Shown piece by piece: positions 13,950-16,628 of a DNA stretch of 16,628 nucleotides. The stretch comes from JAEUIZ01 sp046155605 (GTDB taxonomy: Bacteria > Planctomycetota > Phycisphaerae > Phycisphaerales > UBA1924), in assembly GCA_046155605.1 (NCBI GenBank), contig JBJXFQ010000116.1:1-16628 (forward strand), given 5' to 3'. Numbering within the stretch: position 1 is the first letter of the stretch; every line of letters starts with the position of its first letter. Position numbers and translations under genes: made by a program. The notes below the pieces were generated by a model. It made no database searches. It was given only the letters and a program-made list of their open reading frames with translations, and was not told the origin of the DNA.

Positions 13950-16136
13950 ATGCCCACGAACACCACCATTATCGCCGTCAAGGAACTCGACTGCGCCGCT
14001 GAGGAGCAGGTCTTGCGCAAGGCCGTGGGCGGGATGCCGGGGGTCTCGGGGGTCGAGTGCAACGTCGTGACGCGCCAGATGACGGTCACGCACGACACAG
14101 CGGCGGCCACACCCGCGATGCTCGCGGAGAAGGTTCGCTCGGTGGGGATGACGCCGACGGTGGTTTCGCCCGCGGGCGGGATCGGCGCGGAGGCGGGGTC
14201 CGACTGCGGCGGGGCCGTGTGCCCGCCGGGAGACTCGCACGCGGCGGCAATAGAGGACACGCGCCCGTGGTGGAGGAAGTACGGCCCGTTCATCCTCGCG
14301 GGGCTGCTCGCGGCTGGGGCGGAGACGCTCTATTTCATGGGCGTCAAGGAAACCTCGCCGGTCGTCATCGCGATGTCCGTCGCGTCGATCCTGCTCGGCG
14401 GCCTGCCCACGCTCAAGAAGGGATGGATCGCGCTTCGGACCTTCACGCTCAACATCAACTTCCTGATGACGGTGGCGATCATCGGCGGGGCGGTCATCGG
14501 CGCGTGGCCGGAGATCGCGCTCGTGACATTCCTGTTCGCGCTCGCGGAGTTGATCGAGGCCAAGGCGCTGGACCGCGCGCGGAACGCCGTCAAGGGCCTG
14601 ATGGCGATGGCCCCCGAAGAGGCGAGCGTGAAGCAGTCCGATGGTTCATGGAAGGTGACGAGCGCGGGAGAAGTCCCCGTTGGCGCGGTCGTGCAGGTCA
14701 GGCCCGGCGAGCGGCTCGCGCTCGACGGCGTGGTGGTCGCGGGCGAGTCGAGCGTCAACCAGGCCCCGGTCACAGGCGAGTCCGTGCCGGTGGACAAGAA
14801 GGTGGGCGACAAGGTCTTCGCAGGCACGATCAACGAGTCGGGCGTGCTGGAGTTCAAGACCACCGGCGGCAAGGACCAGACCACGCTGGCCAAGATCATC
14901 AAGACCGTGCAGGAGGCGCAGGGGAGCCGCGCGCCGACGCAGCGGTTCGTGGACAACTTCGCCAGGGTCTACACACCCATCGTGTGCATCGTCGCGGTGC
15001 TCGTCGCGGTCGTGCCGTGGCTGGCGTTCAACCAGCCTTTCTACCCGTGGCTCTACAAGGCGCTGGTGCTGCTGGTGATCGCGTGCCCGTGCGCGCTGGT
15101 AATCTCAACGCCCGTGACGGTCGTGAGCGGCCTGACGGCGGCGGCCAAGCGGGGCATCCTCATCAAGGGCGGCGTCCACCTGGAGAACGGTCGCAAACTG
15201 AAGGTCGTCGCGCTCGACAAGACCGGGACGATCACCGAGGGCAAGCCCCGCGTGACGGACGTGCAGGCGATCGGCGGCGCGAGCAAGGACGAGGTGCTGC
15301 GCATCGCGGCGAGCCTGGATGCGCTCTCGCAGCACCCGGTGGCGCTGGCGGTCGTGGCGGCGTGGGATGGGCCCCGCGCAAGCGTCGAGGCGTTCAAGTC
15401 CCTCACCGGCCGCGGCGTCGAGGGGCGCATCGACGGCGCGGCCTCCTTCGTCGGCAACCACCGCCTCGCGGAAGAACGCAAGGTCTGCTCACTGGAGGTC
15501 GAGGCCGTCCTGAGTCACTTCGAGGTGCAGGGCAAGACGGCGGTGGTCGTCGCTTCCGCAAGCAAGGTGCTGGGCGTCATCGCCGTGGCCGACACGCCCC
15601 GCGAGAGCAGCGCTCTGGCGATCAAGTCGCTGCACGGGCTGGGCATCAAGACGCTCATGCTCTCGGGTGACAACCAGACCACCGCGTCGGCCATTGCCAA
15701 GACGGTCGGCATCGACGAGGCTCGGGGCGGCATGCTCCCCGAGGACAAACTCGCCGAGATCGAGCGACTGGTCAAAGAACACGGCGACGCGGTCGGCATG
15801 GTCGGCGACGGTGTGAACGATGCACCGGCGCTCGCCAAGTCCACCATCGGCTTTGCGATGGGCGCGGCGGGGACGGACACCGCGCTCGAGACCGCCGACG
15901 TGGCGCTCATGCAGGACGACCTGCGGGGTCTGCCGGAGTTCGTGCGGCTGTCTCGCCGCACCGGGGCAATCCTGACGCAGAACATCGCGCTGGCCATCGG
16001 CATCAAGGTGGTATTCTTCGCACTCACGGTCGCCGGACTCGGCACGATGTGGATGGCGGTCGTCGCGGATGTTGGTGCCAGTCTGCTTGTCGTGGGCAAC
16101 GGCCTGCGAATACTCAGGTATGCGGCTCGGCCATGA
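13950..16136 (+). CDS. zntA: P1B-type Zn/Cd/Pb-transporting ATPase, ZntA/CadA type
   Basis: A 728-aa inner-membrane pump that expels divalent metal from the cytoplasm using ATP. GAAGGA lies 7 nt before the ATG. An N-terminal HMA-like domain (residues 5-72) has the single-cysteine motif L-D-C-A-A-E-E (C15) in place of the usual two-cysteine C-x-x-C. A linker carries C86, C91 and H96. The core is complete: TGES at 275-278, the C379-P380-C381 channel motif, phosphorylation site D423-KTGT, the H462-P463 pair and GDGVND at 619-624. In the last two helices K686 and D707 are 21 residues apart, as in ZntA (K693/D714), which indicates Zn2+/Cd2+/Pb2+ rather than copper. Eight helices are recognisable. 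It is the last gene of the rightward arm and complements the periplasm-to-outside CzcCBA pump. Confidence 0.96.
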   Translation: MPTNTTIIAVKELDCAAEEQVLRKAVGGMPGVSGVECNVVTRQMTVTHDTAAATPAMLAEKVRSVGMTPTVVSPAGGIGAEAGSDCGGAVCPPGDSHAAAIEDTRPWWRKYGPFILAGLLAAGAETLYFMGVKETSPVVIAMSVASILLGGLPTLKKGWIALRTFTLNINFLMTVAIIGGAVIGAWPEIALVTFLFALAELIEAKALDRARNAVKGLMAMAPEEASVKQSDGSWKVTSAGEVPVGAVVQVRPGERLALDGVVVAGESSVNQAPVTGESVPVDKKVGDKVFAGTINESGVLEFKTTGGKDQTTLAKIIKTVQEAQGSRAPTQRFVDNFARVYTPIVCIVAVLVAVVPWLAFNQPFYPWLYKALVLLVIACPCALVISTPVTVVSGLTAAAKRGILIKGGVHLENGRKLKVVALDKTGTITEGKPRVTDVQAIGGASKDEVLRIAASLDALSQHPVALAVVAAWDGPRASVEAFKSLTGRGVEGRIDGAASFVGNHRLAEERKVCSLEVEAVLSHFEVQGKTAVVVASASKVLGVIAVADTPRESSALAIKSLHGLGIKTLMLSGDNQTTASAIAKTVGIDEARGGMLPEDKLAEIERLVKEHGDAVGMVGDGVNDAPALAKSTIGFAMGAAGTDTALETADVALMQDDLRGLPEFVRLSRRTGAILTQNIALAIGIKVVFFALTVAGLGTMWMAVVADVGASLLVVGNGLRILRYAARP

Positions 16137-16151
16137 GAACGCAGATTCTCA
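16134..16151 (+). terminator. Possible weak terminator hairpin after the P-type ATPase gene
   Basis: A perfect 6-bp inverted repeat TGAGAA-N6-TTCTCA begins at the stop codon of the ATPase gene. It is AT-balanced and lacks a following T-run, so it is not a convincing intrinsic terminator; it may mark the 3' end of the mRNA or be chance. Confidence 0.25.
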
Positions 16152-16628
16152 GGCCGCCGGTCGGTAATAGTGCTTGAGTACTCCTCCCAACCGATGACGC
16201 CGAAACGTGAGACGTTGAGACTTGGTCCCGAAATCGGCGATCCCGAAGTGCGACAGGCCCTGTCCGGGACTCACGACTTCATTCGCCTGCGACTTGGCGG
16301 TAGCGAAAACGGGGGTTCTGGAATCGGGGGCTTCAGGGCATCGAGCAGGCGGCGGAAGTTCGGCATTTCCCGTATCGTCCGGTGCCCAACGGCCATGCTG
16401 CCGCGCGGCGACGCCGAATCTGGTCCGCGACGCCGTTGGGCGAGTCTGGAGTATTTGTACCCCGCTGGCGGCTCAGAAACGGGTTCCGCCCCGTCCCACC
16501 TCATCCCGATCTGCTCCAACGGTTTGTCCGCTGACACCTGGTCGTCGCGTGTCAACCGGCCATTTCAGGCCAATTGGTCATATTCACCAGAGAGAAACGG
16601 TTCGCGGTTGTTGTGGATAGGGAGTTTG
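16137..16628. other. Non-coding tail with short inverted repeats
   Basis: I find no supportable gene in these ~490 bases. Open frames exist on both strands, but both depend on TTG starts without ribosome sites and give Arg/Pro/Ser-rich products without domains. Short dyads are frequent: GAGTACTC near 16175, AACGT-GAG-ACGTT at 16204-16216, GACAG-N3-CTGTC at 16252-16264, and TGACAC-N11-GTGTCA at 16532-16554. The last includes a minus-strand TTGACA and could be an operator or -35 region for something beyond or within this stretch. The lack of long frames suggests an intergenic boundary of the locus. Confidence 0.4.

Noticed and set aside
14057..15670. A 537-codon plus-strand frame within the P-type ATPase gene
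   Set aside because: Shadow frame: Arg/Gly-rich with no motifs, while the overlapping frame has every P-type ATPase motif.
16222..16620. Open frames on both strands in the right tail (plus 16222-16620, minus 16555-16271)
   Set aside because: TTG starts without ribosome sites and low-complexity products without recognisable domains or transposase motifs.

Overview
This is a high-GC bacterial window that holds one large envelope metal-efflux locus. The gene content (lipoprotein outer-membrane factor, very His/Cys-rich small exported proteins, long Pro/His-decorated RND pump) resembles environmental Planctomycetota, perhaps Phycisphaerae. That assignment is a guess from protein style; no rRNA, tRNA or phylogenetic marker is present.

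The locus is two divergent gene sets around an intergenic region at about 5302-5616. Leftward (5301 down to 1) are a Cys-rich exported small protein, a HlyD/MacA-type membrane fusion protein, a MacB/LolD-type ABC ATPase and two FtsX/MacB-type permeases; the last permease runs off the left edge. The ATPase and both permeases are tightly spaced (3 and 11 nt gaps). Rightward (5617 to 16136) are a second small Cys-containing exported protein that begins with GTG, then a complete CzcCBA-type tripartite pump: TolC-like lipoprotein (6379-7884), His-rich membrane fusion lipoprotein (7926-9314) and HME-RND pump (9345-12965). A tightly packed distal cassette follows: a 98-aa His/Cys-rich exported protein, a 127-aa two-helix membrane protein, an 83-aa ORF made almost entirely of nine 21-bp repeats, and a P1B-type metal ATPase (13950-16136).

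The pump specificity residues agree. The RND pump carries the CzcA-type D-x5-D-x6-E helix-4 motif (D429, D435, E442), and the ATPase carries the ZntA-type lysine and aspartate of its last two helices (K686, D707). Both point to Zn2+/Cd2+/Co2+/Pb2+ rather than Cu+. The inferred division of labour is: the P-type ATPase moves metal from cytoplasm to periplasm, His-rich periplasmic segments collect it, and CzcCBA exports it across the outer membrane. The divergent ABC exporter could serve the same stress or envelope lipoprotein/lipid export; its substrate cannot be read from sequence.

The least ordinary parts are the 21-bp dyad-symmetric repeat array inside 13695-13946, the pair of look-alike Cys-rich proteins heading the two divergent arms, and a His-rich tag (EGDGHDHG) shared by two different exported proteins. 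The last ~490 bases contain no gene I can support. No metal-responsive regulator is encoded within the window.
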